Positions 16,908 to 25,770 of a stretch of 64,000 nt of DNA are shown one piece after another. The notes below the pieces were generated by a model. The model was given only the letters and a program-made list of their open reading frames with translations. It had not been told where the DNA came from and did not search any database. The stretch covers positions 1 through 64,000 of the forward strand of contig NZ_CAMTIG010000002.1 of NCBI RefSeq assembly GCF_947072515.1, read 5' to 3'. A program made the translations under genes and the position numbers. Source of the stretch: an uncultured Clostridium sp. (GTDB taxonomy: Bacteria > Bacillota > Clostridia > Clostridiales > Clostridiaceae). The first letter of the stretch is position 1. Each line of letters opens with the position of its first letter.

Positions 16908-17019
16908 CTACTAGTTAATATAGGAAAAAATCATTGAAATGATTTTAGATAGAAATTAGTAGATTTATATTTAAAGATAAATTAAAATTATGAACTCTAA
17001 TGATTACATTAGAGTTCAT
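16908..17019 (+). other. Structured intergenic RNA region between IIB and kinase genes
   Basis: Two hairpins fill this gap. The first has an outer stem 16908-16916/16954-16962 (one G-U) enclosing an inner perfect 9-bp hairpin (16927-16935/16938-16946). The second is a perfect 13-bp hairpin (16990-17002/17007-17019, loop ATTA) ending 28 bases before the kinase gene. Neither has a proper U-tract, so partial attenuation or mRNA processing is more likely than full termination. Confidence 0.5.
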
Positions 17020-17046
17020 TGATTATGTTTTAAGGAGAGTAGAAGA

Positions 17047-17940
17047 ATGAATTATGTAATAGGTGTAGATGGTGGAGGAACTAAAACTGAAGCTGTTGCT
17101 TATAATTTAGATGGAGAAGTTTTAGAAACTTCGTTAACAGGATTTGGAAACTTAGTAAATGGTAAAGATGAGGCATTGAAGAATATTACAGATTCTATAG
17201 AAAAAATCCTTGAAAAGCTTGGAAAAGATGGAATGAAGGGACTGTATCTAGGGATTGCTGGTTCTGAAGTTTCTGATAATGCAAAGGTTATTAAAGAAGA
17301 AATAAAAGAAAAGTTTGGATTTGACTCAGTAGTTATGAATGATGGTGATTTAGCCCTAAAAGCTTTATTAAGAGGAGAAGATGGAATTTTAGTTATTGCA
17401 GGAACTGGTTCAATTGCTTTTGGAATTAATAAAGATAAAGAAAAAAGAGTTGGAGGATGGGGACATCTTCTAGGTGATGAAGGAAGTGCTTATAAAATAT
17501 CAATAGAAGCATTTAAAAGAATGATAAAAGAAAGTGACTATGGACTAGAAAGAAGTGCTCTTTCTCAGGACATATTAAATAAATTAAAGATAGAAGAAGT
17601 TTCAAACATAATTGATTTTGTTTACTCATCAACTAAGGATGAAATTGCTCAAATGGCAGGTCTTGTTTCTAAGCATGCAGAAAATGGTGATGAAGAAGCT
17701 AGAAAAATTTTAGTTAACGAAGGAATTCAAATAGCTAAAAGTGCTGAAAGAGTATTCAATGCGTTAGAATTTGAAAATTGTAGCATTGGATTAGTTGGAG
17801 GAGTTATAAGAAAATCAAAAGTAGTTAGAGAAGCTTTTGAAAATTATTTACAGGAAAATATAAAAGTTAATGCATTTATTGATGATGATGTATCAGCAGC
17901 AAGTGGAGCTTATTATATTTATAAAAAAGAAAACATATAG
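17047..17940 (+). CDS. murK: BadF/BadG-type N-acetylglucosamine/N-acetylmuramate kinase
   Basis: This 297-residue ASKHA kinase has phosphate-1 motif GVDGGGTKTEA (residues ~5-15), a GTGSIA phosphate-2 motif near 120 and an adenosine-type GGV near 260. Length and motifs match the family that includes Clostridium acetobutylicum MurK, which phosphorylates both MurNAc and GlcNAc released from the cell wall. The adjacent MupG-type gene supports a role in murein sugar recovery. The symbol is inferred from family and context; a plain GlcNAc kinase is the alternative. It is translated from AAGGAGAG. Confidence 0.82.
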   Translation: MNYVIGVDGGGTKTEAVAYNLDGEVLETSLTGFGNLVNGKDEALKNITDSIEKILEKLGKDGMKGLYLGIAGSEVSDNAKVIKEEIKEKFGFDSVVMNDGDLALKALLRGEDGILVIAGTGSIAFGINKDKEKRVGGWGHLLGDEGSAYKISIEAFKRMIKESDYGLERSALSQDILNKLKIEEVSNIIDFVYSSTKDEIAQMAGLVSKHAENGDEEARKILVNEGIQIAKSAERVFNALEFENCSIGLVGGVIRKSKVVREAFENYLQENIKVNAFIDDDVSAASGAYYIYKKENI

Positions 17941-17963
17941 ATTAGAAAGTAGAGGTAGGAACA

Positions 17964-19055
17964 ATGAAAAGATTAGGAATTTCAATTTACCCAAATCACT
18001 GTGATATGAATAAGATAGTAGATTATATAGATTTAGCTGCAAAGTATGGATTTAGCAGAATATTTACATGCCTTTTATCAGCAGAAGGAAAGCCTGTTGA
18101 GCAAATAGTTGAAGAATTTAAAGTTATGTTAGATGCAGCAAATAAACATGGAATGGAAGTTATAGCAGATCTTGATCCAACAGTATTTAATGGGTTAGGG
18201 GCATCAATAACAGATCTTAAAATGTTTAAAGATATGGGACTAAGTGGAATTAGACTTGATATGGGATTTGCAGGAAATGAAGAAGCAATAATGACATTTA
18301 ATAAATATGGTTTAAAAATTGAATTAAACGTAAGTAACGGAACTAAATATATTGATAATGTAATGTCATATCATCCAAACAAAGAAAATCTTTATGGATG
18401 TCATAATTTCTACCCACATGTTTATACAGGACTTGGATATGAGCATTTTATAAAATGTAGTAAACAGTTCAAAGATTATGGAATTAAGGTTGCAGCTTTT
18501 GTAAACTCACCAACAGCTGAAAATGGACCTTGGCCAGTATCAGAAGGATTATGTACTTTAGAAGAACATAGAAGTTTACCAATAGATGTACAAGCTAAAC
18601 ATTTATTTGCAACAGGATTAGTTGATGATGTAATAATAGCTAATTGTTTTGCAAGCGAAGAAGAATTAAAAGCTTTAAGTGAAGTAAATAGAGAAATGTT
18701 AGAACTTTCAGTTGAATTAGTTGATAATTTACCAGAAGTTCAAAAGACGATAATCTTAGAAGAGTTCCACTTTAATAGAGGAGATTGTTCAGATTATGTT
18801 ATAAGATCAACACAATCAAGAGTTAAATATAAAGGTGAAAGTTTTCCACCAGCATATACACCAGATATGGTTAAAGGTGATGTAATGATTGAATCAGATC
18901 TTTACACTAGATATGCAGGAGAATTACAATTAGCTAGAAAAGAAATGAAAAATAGCGGTAAAACAAATGTTGTGGCTAGAGTTGTTGAGGAAGAAAGATT
19001 CTTAATTGATTTAATTGAGCCATGGGGAAAATTTGGATTTAAATTAAAAAAATAA
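17964..19055 (+). CDS. mupG: MupG-family 6-phospho-N-acetylmuramidase (DUF871)
   Basis: This 363-residue protein has an N-terminal TIM-barrel-like domain (about 1-240, starting RLGISIYPNHC) and a C-terminal cyclophilin-like domain (about 250-360), the DUF871 layout. Staphylococcus aureus MupG cleaves MurNAc-6P-GlcNAc taken up by a PTS. The neighbouring IIB and amino-sugar kinase agree with that pathway: import as phosphorylated disaccharide, cleavage, then phosphorylation of the freed GlcNAc. It is the last gene of the unit and is followed by a terminator. Confidence 0.86.
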   Translation: MKRLGISIYPNHCDMNKIVDYIDLAAKYGFSRIFTCLLSAEGKPVEQIVEEFKVMLDAANKHGMEVIADLDPTVFNGLGASITDLKMFKDMGLSGIRLDMGFAGNEEAIMTFNKYGLKIELNVSNGTKYIDNVMSYHPNKENLYGCHNFYPHVYTGLGYEHFIKCSKQFKDYGIKVAAFVNSPTAENGPWPVSEGLCTLEEHRSLPIDVQAKHLFATGLVDDVIIANCFASEEELKALSEVNREMLELSVELVDNLPEVQKTIILEEFHFNRGDCSDYVIRSTQSRVKYKGESFPPAYTPDMVKGDVMIESDLYTRYAGELQLARKEMKNSGKTNVVARVVEEERFLIDLIEPWGKFGFKLKK

Positions 19056-19069
19056 TTTATAATAATGAG

Positions 19070-19104
19070 GGCTATGGTATTAAATATATCATAGCCTTTT
19101 ATAG
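19070..19104 (+). terminator. Terminator after mupG
   Basis: The stem GGCTATGGTAT/ATATCATAGCC (one G-U) is followed by TTTT. Confidence 0.8.
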
Positions 19105-19118
19105 AAATAATATACTAA

Positions 19119-19154
19119 GAAGAAGCTTATTTATAGAGCTTCTTTTTCTTTTTA
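19119..19154 (+). terminator. Second terminator-like hairpin before MATE gene
   Basis: AGAAGCT (19121-19127) and AGCTTCT (19137-19143) flank a 9-base loop and are followed by a T-rich tail. It probably backs up the previous terminator. Confidence 0.6.
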
Positions 19155-19234
19155 GTAAGAGAGGATTTAAGGTTAAATATATAAGGGTTTATGATATAAT
19201 GGAAAAAGTTATGAGAATTTTTTTAGGGGGAACT

Positions 19235-20623
19235 ATGAGGGGAATAACTGAAAGAAATAAAGAATTTTACAGGAAGGTATTTGTTATTGCATTACCTATT
19301 GTTATTCAGAATTTAATTACTTCATCATTAAATATTGTAGATACAATTATGATTGGTAGTTTAGGTGAACGAGAAATAGCAGCTGTTGGAATAGGAAATC
19401 AATATTTTTTCCTATTAAATATACTTATGATGGGAATTTTTAGTGGAATAGGCGTTTTTATTTCACAATACTTTGGGAAAAATGATCATAAGAGTATAAA
19501 AAAATTAGTTGGAATAGGAATTATAATTAGCTTTATTGTAGGTGGAATATTTACAATCATAGCAATGATATTTCCATATGAAATAATTGGAATTTTTAAT
19601 GGGGATAAAGAAGTAATAGAAATTGGAGCAAGTTATTTAATAATAGTATGTTTTAGTTATGTTTTTACAGCTTTAAGTTTTAATTTTGGAATTGCATCTA
19701 GATGTATTGAGAAGACAACAGTTCCTATGATAGCTAGTGGAATTGCATTGTTAATAAATACTTTATTAAATTATTGTCTTATATTTGGTGCTGGTGGTAT
19801 GCCAGAACTTGGAGTAAGAGGAGCTGCGATTGCTACTTTAATAGCAAGAATTGTAGAGTTTATAATACTTATAGGGTATATATATATAACGAAAAGTATT
19901 CTATTAGGAAAAGTAAAGGAATACTTAGATTTTAACGTAGAATTTTTACGGAAAATTTTAATAACTGTTATGCCAGTACTATTAAATGAAGCGTGTTGGG
20001 GACTCGGATCAGTTATGTATAATATTATATATGGAAGAATAGGAACCAGTGCAATTGCATCAGTACAAATAGCGACTACTATAAGTAATCTTTTTATGGT
20101 TGTTATATTTGGGATAGCAAGTGCCTCGTTAGTTATGGTAGGCAAAGAAGTTGGATGTGGAAATGAAGAAAAGGGAATATTATATGGAAAGAATTCTTTA
20201 AAATTAGGATGTATAATAGGAGCTATAATATCGTTACTAATAATACTTTTATCAAGCAATATAGTAGAGTTTTATAATGTATCACAAGAGGTCAAAATAT
20301 GGACTCAAGCAATATTATATGTTACATCTCTAGTGATGATTATAAGAGTTTATAATATTATTGCTATAGTTGGAGTCCTAAGAGGTGGAGGAGATACTAA
20401 GGTATCGTTTTATATAGAAGCGAGTACAATGTGGCTTATAGGAGTTCCTGTGGCGCTTATAGGAGCATTTATATTACAAGTACCTGTATATATCGTATAT
20501 GCATTGTGTGGCTTAGAGGAACTCGTTAAAATGTTTTTCTGTGTAAAAAGAATTAAGAGTAAAAAATGGATTGTTAATTTAGTTACTGATGAATTTAATC
20601 AGGAGAAATTGGTAGAAATATAA
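19235..20623 (+). CDS. MATE-family multidrug/cation efflux transporter
   Basis: The 462-residue polytopic membrane protein has about 12 hydrophobic helices and two homologous halves, with MATE landmarks such as PIVIQNLITSSLNIVDTIMIG and the second-half PVLLNEACWGLG. MATE carriers export drugs or metabolites using Na+ or H+ gradients; the substrate cannot be told. I chose the ATG at 19235 behind TTAGGGGG. An in-frame ATG at 19199 overlaps the -10 hexamer TATAAT (19194-19199), so it could hardly be translated. The next gene follows 22 bases later. Confidence 0.9.
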   Translation: MRGITERNKEFYRKVFVIALPIVIQNLITSSLNIVDTIMIGSLGEREIAAVGIGNQYFFLLNILMMGIFSGIGVFISQYFGKNDHKSIKKLVGIGIIISFIVGGIFTIIAMIFPYEIIGIFNGDKEVIEIGASYLIIVCFSYVFTALSFNFGIASRCIEKTTVPMIASGIALLINTLLNYCLIFGAGGMPELGVRGAAIATLIARIVEFIILIGYIYITKSILLGKVKEYLDFNVEFLRKILITVMPVLLNEACWGLGSVMYNIIYGRIGTSAIASVQIATTISNLFMVVIFGIASASLVMVGKEVGCGNEEKGILYGKNSLKLGCIIGAIISLLIILLSSNIVEFYNVSQEVKIWTQAILYVTSLVMIIRVYNIIAIVGVLRGGGDTKVSFYIEASTMWLIGVPVALIGAFILQVPVYIVYALCGLEELVKMFFCVKRIKSKKWIVNLVTDEFNQEKLVEI

Positions 20624-20645
20624 AGGCAAAAGAGGAGGAGAAAGA

Positions 20646-21782
20646 GTGAAAGAAAAAATAAAAATAGTGGTTATAATAGCTATTATAATAATAGCCTCCG
20701 TAGTAATGATAAATATGTTTGAAGCAAACCATGGTGAAAAAATAAGTGGGAAATTAGAAATTTGGGTTAATAGTAGTGAATATAATTATATAAATACAGT
20801 TGCAGAGAGTTTTAAAGAAAAACATAAAGATGTGAATATTGATATTAAAGAAATAAATTCAAAAGATTATTATAATGATGTGATTAATAGTGTAAAGGAT
20901 AAGGAACAGCCTGATATAGCTATATTAAATAGTGATGAATTATATAATTTAGTGAATAAAGAAAAAATATATCCAGTAGACTTAGGTGGAACAATAAGCA
21001 CATATAGTATGAATTTTGGGAAAAATAGACTTGAACAGGTTCATTTTGATAAAAAATATTATGGAGTTCCACTAACAAGTAGTCCATTAGTGTTATATGC
21101 AAGAAATGATTTATTAAGTCAATATGGAATTAGCAATAATGATTTAAATACTTGGAATGATGTAATTACAGTGGGGGAAAAGATATTTAAAGACAGTAAT
21201 GGAAAAGTAAAATTACTTAGTGGAATTGGACCAGATTATAAAAAGCTTGAAGAGTTAATTCTTTTAGAAAATATGAAAAAGAATCTAACGGAGCAAGAGG
21301 TTTTGAATAATACTAATAATATGCTTGAGGAATTAAAAAAAGATAATATAATTGCATTGAATGGAAATGAAGAATATGCAGCTAAAATTGGTTCAATAAG
21401 TCAAATGAAAGAACTTCAAGCAATAAAAGAAAAGTGTGAGTGGACAGCAAATAATCCACCATCATTAGTAGTAGGAAGTAATAAGTTTTATGAAGGTATT
21501 GGTGAAAATTTAGTAACTTTGAAGGAAGAAAATAAAAGATTAAGTGAAGCATTTATAGCGTACTTAAGTAATGATACAAAAGTATCGTTAGAATATACTT
21601 TAAGTGGAAATATGTTTTCAAGCTATCTATATACTTACAAGGATGTTCAAATTGAAGATAAGATAAATAATTTTTCAGGAAAGTCGCCATTAGTTATAAT
21701 GAGCAATATAGAAAAAAATGCACCATTAGTAGAAAATTATGATGTATATATGGAAGCTAGAGAAAAGTTATTAGGAAATTAA
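20646..21782 (+). CDS. Orphan extracellular solute-binding protein (family 1-like)
   Basis: This 378-residue protein has an N-terminal hydrophobic segment (about 5-24) without a lipobox, then a mature part resembling sugar-type ABC binding proteins: KLEIWVN near the start, TVAESFKEKH and a PDIAILNSDEL hinge-type motif. The uncleaved hydrophobic segment would anchor it in the membrane. No ABC permease or ATPase is adjacent; it sits 22 bases behind a MATE exporter, probably in one transcript. It could serve a distant ABC system or act as a sensor. GTG start behind AGAGGAGGAG. Confidence 0.78.
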   Translation: MKEKIKIVVIIAIIIIASVVMINMFEANHGEKISGKLEIWVNSSEYNYINTVAESFKEKHKDVNIDIKEINSKDYYNDVINSVKDKEQPDIAILNSDELYNLVNKEKIYPVDLGGTISTYSMNFGKNRLEQVHFDKKYYGVPLTSSPLVLYARNDLLSQYGISNNDLNTWNDVITVGEKIFKDSNGKVKLLSGIGPDYKKLEELILLENMKKNLTEQEVLNNTNNMLEELKKDNIIALNGNEEYAAKIGSISQMKELQAIKEKCEWTANNPPSLVVGSNKFYEGIGENLVTLKEENKRLSEAFIAYLSNDTKVSLEYTLSGNMFSSYLYTYKDVQIEDKINNFSGKSPLVIMSNIEKNAPLVENYDVYMEAREKLLGN

Positions 21783-21785
21783 AAT

Positions 21786-21816
21786 AAAAACGTGGAAGTA
21801 TATTCCACGTTTTTTA
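21786..21816. terminator. Bidirectional terminator
   Basis: The hairpin AAAAACGTGGAA-GTATA-TTCCACGTTTTT lies between converging genes. Confidence 0.88.
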
Positions 21817-22947
21817 TTTTAAAAGAATATTATCATAAATTGTTTTATAAGCATTCAGAGTTAAATTAGCAGTGTTCTTCCATGAAAATTCTTTGGATTT
21901 TTCATAGCCTTTATTGGCAATAGATAATCTAAATGAAGAATCTTCTAAAATTTTAAATAAACTAGTGCTAATATCATTAATATCATAAGGATTTATTAAA
22001 GTAGCACAATCACCTGTGACTTCTGGAATTGAAGTGATATCAGAAGTTAAGACAGCTGTTTTACAACTCATAGCTTCTAAAGGTGGTAGACCAAAACCTT
22101 CATAAGTAGATGGATAAGCAAAAGTTTCAGCACCATTATAAAGTATTGGAAGAAGATCATTATCTACAAAACCAGTAAATATAATGGAATCTAGTTTATT
22201 TCGTTCCTGTACATAGTTATAAAGAATTTCTCCTTCATCTTTTAGAGGACCAACTATTAAAAGTTTAACTTCTTGGGAAAGACTTTTTTCTATATTTAGG
22301 AAAGCATCAATAAGAGATTTTACATTTTTTCGACTGCTGAAACCACCAATATAAAGTATATATGGAGAAGTGAATTTAAATTTATGATTAATAACATTTT
22401 TACAAAATGATTTATCTAAAGGTTTATATTGTTTATTGGTAGCAAGTGGTGTAACAAAAATTTTATCTTCAGGATAGCCTTTGAAAAAACGTAAGATATC
22501 ACGTTTAGAAAACTCAGAAACAGTAAATATACCTTTTGAATTTTCTATTATTTTAGGCATGTCCTTTAAGAATCTATTTAAATATCCACGGCCGACAGTT
22601 TCTGGCATGATATATGGAATTAAATCATGAATAGTTACAACTGTATTTATATTATATTCAAATGGAAAGCCAATTCCATTTTGAGGAATATGATATAAAT
22701 CAATGTCATTATCTAAAAGTTTTTTAGGAGTAAAATGGTTTTCAAAAAAGCGACCATGCTTTCCAGAAGAATGTATAAATCTAGTATTGGATTTTTTGAA
22801 TTTTTGAATTATTGATCCAGTCCAAATTAAAGTGAAATCATTTAATGTATCTATATTAATCATTTCAGAAACAAGATTGTTTGTATAAGTTCCAATACCA
22901 GTACCACTATGCAGATTAACACTTCTTGAATCAATTGCAATTTTCAT
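21814..22947 (-). CDS. Family 4 glycosyltransferase (CotSA-like)
   Basis: This 377-residue GT-B glycosyltransferase has an N-terminal acceptor domain with GIGTYT and a C-terminal group-1 domain. The donor-binding signature is [15 protein letters not shown], with the ExxxxxxxE acidic pair, and YIGGFSSRKN marks the hinge. It is divergent from a CotS-family gene, which recalls the cotSA-cotS pairing of Bacillus subtilis spore coat, so a sporulation role is a reasonable inference. It is a clear paralog of the gene at 25825-26943 in the same genomic setting. It has no signal peptide and would act in the mother-cell cytoplasm. Confidence 0.85.
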   Translation of the reverse strand: MKIAIDSRSVNLHSGTGIGTYTNNLVSEMINIDTLNDFTLIWTGSIIQKFKKSNTRFIHSSGKHGRFFENHFTPKKLLDNDIDLYHIPQNGIGFPFEYNINTVVTIHDLIPYIMPETVGRGYLNRFLKDMPKIIENSKGIFTVSEFSKRDILRFFKGYPEDKIFVTPLATNKQYKPLDKSFCKNVINHKFKFTSPYILYIGGFSSRKNVKSLIDAFLNIEKSLSQEVKLLIVGPLKDEGEILYNYVQERNKLDSIIFTGFVDNDLLPILYNGAETFAYPSTYEGFGLPPLEAMSCKTAVLTSDITSIPEVTGDCATLINPYDINDISTSLFKILEDSSFRLSIANKGYEKSKEFSWKNTANLTLNAYKTIYDNILLK

Positions 22948-23013
22948 TCTAACACCTCTTTCTATATCTATAATATAAATTATTATAAACTTTAAAAAAT
23001 GTGATTAAAAAGA

Positions 23014-23040
23014 ACCAAAAGTATTACGTTTCATATAATA
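23014..23040 (+). promoter_or_regulatory. SigK-like sporulation promoter
   Basis: A CATATAATA -10 element (23032-23040) fits the SigK pattern CATA-N3-TA. An AC dinucleotide (23014-23015) lies 16 bases upstream, as expected for the minimal SigK -35. The short motifs are permissive in AT-rich DNA, so the support comes mainly from the coat-type gene downstream. Confidence 0.4.
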
Positions 23041-23073
23041 AAAAATAGAAACATGTTTTAGGAGAAAAGTTTT

Positions 23074-24063
23074 GTGGAAGAGATATATTTAAAAGATATT
23101 ATAGAGAGAGAATATGGTATAGAAGTAAGAGAATTAAAGAAAATAAAAAATACGTATAGGATAAATGGAGATGAGGGATATTGTTTGAAAATAATAAATT
23201 ATAATTACCCTCATTTTTATTTTATATTGAATTGTATAAGACATTTAAAAAATCAGAAATTAGAGAGCATATTAGAGATTATGGTAAATAAGAATGAGAA
23301 AGATTATATAAAAATTGGTGAAAAATATGCATATATGACTAGATGGGTAAAATCTAGTATAAGTGATTTTGATAATATAGAGCTTATTGAAAAAATAGGA
23401 ATGGAAGTTTCAAATATGCATATAAAAAGCAGGGGATATAGTATTTTAGAGAAGAGTAAGCCGAGAATTTATTGGGGAACATGGATAAAAGTATTTGAAA
23501 CAAGAATCAAAGAAATATATGATTTTCAAAATAGAATAAATCAAAAAGCGTATAAAAGCAGATTTGATAGATTGTATTTAGAAAATATAAAAAAAGAAAT
23601 TGAGGAAGGTAAAGAGGCTATTAAACTATTAGAAAAAAGTAGCTACTTAAAAATTATGCATGAAAAAGTAAATGAAATGGGATTTTGTCATCACGACTTA
23701 GAGAATCACAATATATTGGTTGATGAAAATAATAAAATTAAATTTATTGATTTTGATTATTGTATTTTAGATAGTAACTTACATGATATAGCATCTCTTG
23801 TTTGGAGAGTAAATAGATATTCTAAAGGAGATGTAGATATAAAAACAAAAAAACTTTTAAATGGATACGAAAAAAATTTGAAAATAAGTGATGAAGAAAA
23901 AGAAATTATGAAAGGATTTTTGAAATTTCCAAATGATTTCTGGCAAAGAGGATTACAAGTTTATTGGGAGCAACAGCCTTGGGAAGAGGAAATATTAGTG
24001 GGAAAATTAGAAGAATATTTAAAAATAAAAGATAGAAAAAATATAGTGATAGAAAGTATTTAA
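23074..24063 (+). CDS. CotS-family spore coat kinase-like protein (1)
   Basis: This 329-residue protein has an aminoglycoside-phosphotransferase-like kinase fold. The catalytic loop CHHDLENHNIL (about residues 205-215) supplies Asp and Asn, and the metal-binding DFDY (about 226-229) replaces DFG, as is usual in the APH/CotS family. CotS, CotI, YsxE and YutH of Bacillus are inner-coat proteins of this fold. The catalytic residues are intact, so real kinase activity is possible. GTG start behind AGGAGAA. It is the first of a three-gene run and is divergent from a CotSA-like glycosyltransferase. Confidence 0.85.
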   Translation: MEEIYLKDIIEREYGIEVRELKKIKNTYRINGDEGYCLKIINYNYPHFYFILNCIRHLKNQKLESILEIMVNKNEKDYIKIGEKYAYMTRWVKSSISDFDNIELIEKIGMEVSNMHIKSRGYSILEKSKPRIYWGTWIKVFETRIKEIYDFQNRINQKAYKSRFDRLYLENIKKEIEEGKEAIKLLEKSSYLKIMHEKVNEMGFCHHDLENHNILVDENNKIKFIDFDYCILDSNLHDIASLVWRVNRYSKGDVDIKTKKLLNGYEKNLKISDEEKEIMKGFLKFPNDFWQRGLQVYWEQQPWEEEILVGKLEEYLKIKDRKNIVIESI

Positions 24064-24073
24064 AGGGGGAATT

Positions 24074-24766
24074 ATGAAGATTGAAAAAGATTTAGAGAGG
24101 TATCTTTTAGAAAAAAATATTTATATAGCACAAGAATATTTTAAGGGCCAAAATTATAAGAGTAAAGAAGATATAATAAAGCATTTAAAACTTATTTCAA
24201 AATTTCAAAGTATTTTATCAAGATTTAATGGAAGAAAATATGGGAGAGTTTTTTGTAATTATGGAAAAGAGGTAGAAAAAATAAAGAGTTCGATTATAAT
24301 TTTAGATTATTTGAAAATTGAGGAAACGAAAAAATTAAATGAAATTTTGAAAAATATTGATAAAAATTTAGATGAAATAGATATAAAATCATTAATAAAA
24401 AGAAGTATAGCAAAAAATGAAATGAATATAGGAAGAGTTGATGAAAAAAATTTAAGAGTAGTAGATGAGATAGAGATTGGGAAGATAAAAAAAGTAAGTT
24501 ATGGATTAATAGAAGAAGAAATTATTGATTATTTGAGGAAAGTAAAAAAGAACTTAAACGAAGAGGAAATAGAGGAAGTTACAAAAATATATGTAGATCA
24601 AGTAAATCTGACAGAAGAGAGTTTAAAGTATATAAAAGAAATGACATTGGCACCTTTTGAAGTTATAAGATATATAAATAAGTATAGGAGTAATTTAAAT
24701 AAGAGAAGGCTTATTGAATTAATTAATATGGAGTGTAAAAAGGAGGCATTATGGGACGAATTATAG
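24074..24766 (+). CDS. Unknown charged helical protein of the CotS cluster
   Basis: I do not recognise this 230-residue protein. It is very rich in Lys, Glu, Ile and Leu, with no signal peptide or membrane segment, and looks nearly all helical with coiled-coil tendency (for example around residues 75-100). It has no kinase motif. It begins 11 bases after the first CotS gene behind AAGGGGG, and its 3' end overlaps the second CotS gene by 16 bases, so all three are translated together. A structural or scaffolding role in the spore coat is an inference from context only. Confidence 0.72.
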   Translation: MKIEKDLERYLLEKNIYIAQEYFKGQNYKSKEDIIKHLKLISKFQSILSRFNGRKYGRVFCNYGKEVEKIKSSIIILDYLKIEETKKLNEILKNIDKNLDEIDIKSLIKRSIAKNEMNIGRVDEKNLRVVDEIEIGKIKKVSYGLIEEEIIDYLRKVKKNLNEEEIEEVTKIYVDQVNLTEESLKYIKEMTLAPFEVIRYINKYRSNLNKRRLIELINMECKKEALWDEL

Positions 24767-25764
24767 AAAAAGATTTTTTATGTAGTTATGATTTAAGTGA
24801 AGAATTTTTTGAAAAATTAGGAATAGAAATTTTGGACATACAACCACTTAGAAAAGTGTTTATATTAAAAACTTTTGAAGGTGATAAAATTTTAAAAAAA
24901 GTGGATTATGATCAAAATAAAATAAAATTTATAGATACAAGTTTAGAGTATGTAGATAAAAAGTTTAAAAATATTATGAAAATAAATAAAATGAGTAATG
25001 GGAAAAATTATTTAAAATGGAATGATGATTTTTATATTTTAATGGATAAAATAGAAGGGTTGGAAGCGATAGTAACTAATCCAGTAGATGTTGAAGTATG
25101 TGCAATGACGTTAGCTAAAATGCATGAAGCATCAGAAGGCATTATAGAGTATTTAAATAAAAATGAATCTATGGTTATACGTGGAGAAAATATTTTAGAA
25201 AAATATGAGTTAGCTAAAAGTGAGTTAATAGAAATCGGAAACTTTGTGGGAAAATATAAGAATAAAAATGAGTTCGATAAATTATTTTTAGCAAACAATA
25301 AATATTGTATAAAGCAGATTGAGGAGTGTATTAAAAAGTTAAAGAATAGTAGCTATATGGATATGATATCAAATGATGAGAATATGGTTTTATGTCATAA
25401 TGATTTAGCATATCATAATTTTTTGATAGAGAATGATGAGTGTAGCATAATAGACTTTGATTACTCAAGTATAGATTTAAGAAGTGTAGATATTGCAGAT
25501 TTAATTTTAAAGTGGATTAAAAATAGTACATTTAGTATAGATAAGGGGAAAAATTTAATTAAAGAATATATGAAAATATATGCCTTGAAAGAAGAGGAGA
25601 TAGAACTAGTAAAAATATTTTTATCATTTCCAAGAGACTTATATTCTATATTTAGAATATATTACAGAAAAGAAAAGAATTGGGAATATGGAAGCTATTT
25701 AAGTAAATTAAAATCAAAATTAGAGAATGATATATATAGGCTAGAATTTTTGAAAGGATTCTAG
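24751..25764 (+). CDS. CotS-family spore coat kinase-like protein (2)
   Basis: This 337-residue second member of the family has an intact catalytic loop CHNDLAYHNFL (about 214-224) and DFDYSS (about 234-239). Its N-terminal lobe is highly divergent from copies 1 and 3, so it is an older duplicate rather than a recent copy. The start ATG at 24751 follows AAAAGGAGG and overlaps the unknown gene by 16 bases. Kinase substrates of this family are not established. Confidence 0.84.
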   Translation: MGRIIEKDFLCSYDLSEEFFEKLGIEILDIQPLRKVFILKTFEGDKILKKVDYDQNKIKFIDTSLEYVDKKFKNIMKINKMSNGKNYLKWNDDFYILMDKIEGLEAIVTNPVDVEVCAMTLAKMHEASEGIIEYLNKNESMVIRGENILEKYELAKSELIEIGNFVGKYKNKNEFDKLFLANNKYCIKQIEECIKKLKNSSYMDMISNDENMVLCHNDLAYHNFLIENDECSIIDFDYSSIDLRSVDIADLILKWIKNSTFSIDKGKNLIKEYMKIYALKEEEIELVKIFLSFPRDLYSIFRIYYRKEKNWEYGSYLSKLKSKLENDIYRLEFLKGF

Positions 25765-25770
25765 AGAATG

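Noticed and set aside
19199-19234. MATE start at ATG 19199
   Set aside because: The ATG overlaps the -10 TATAAT and has no RBS; ATG 19235 has AGGGGG at proper spacing.
19771-20259. 162-codon minus-strand frame inside the MATE gene
   Set aside because: It is an antisense shadow without RBS or family resemblance; the MATE frame has clear helices and motifs.
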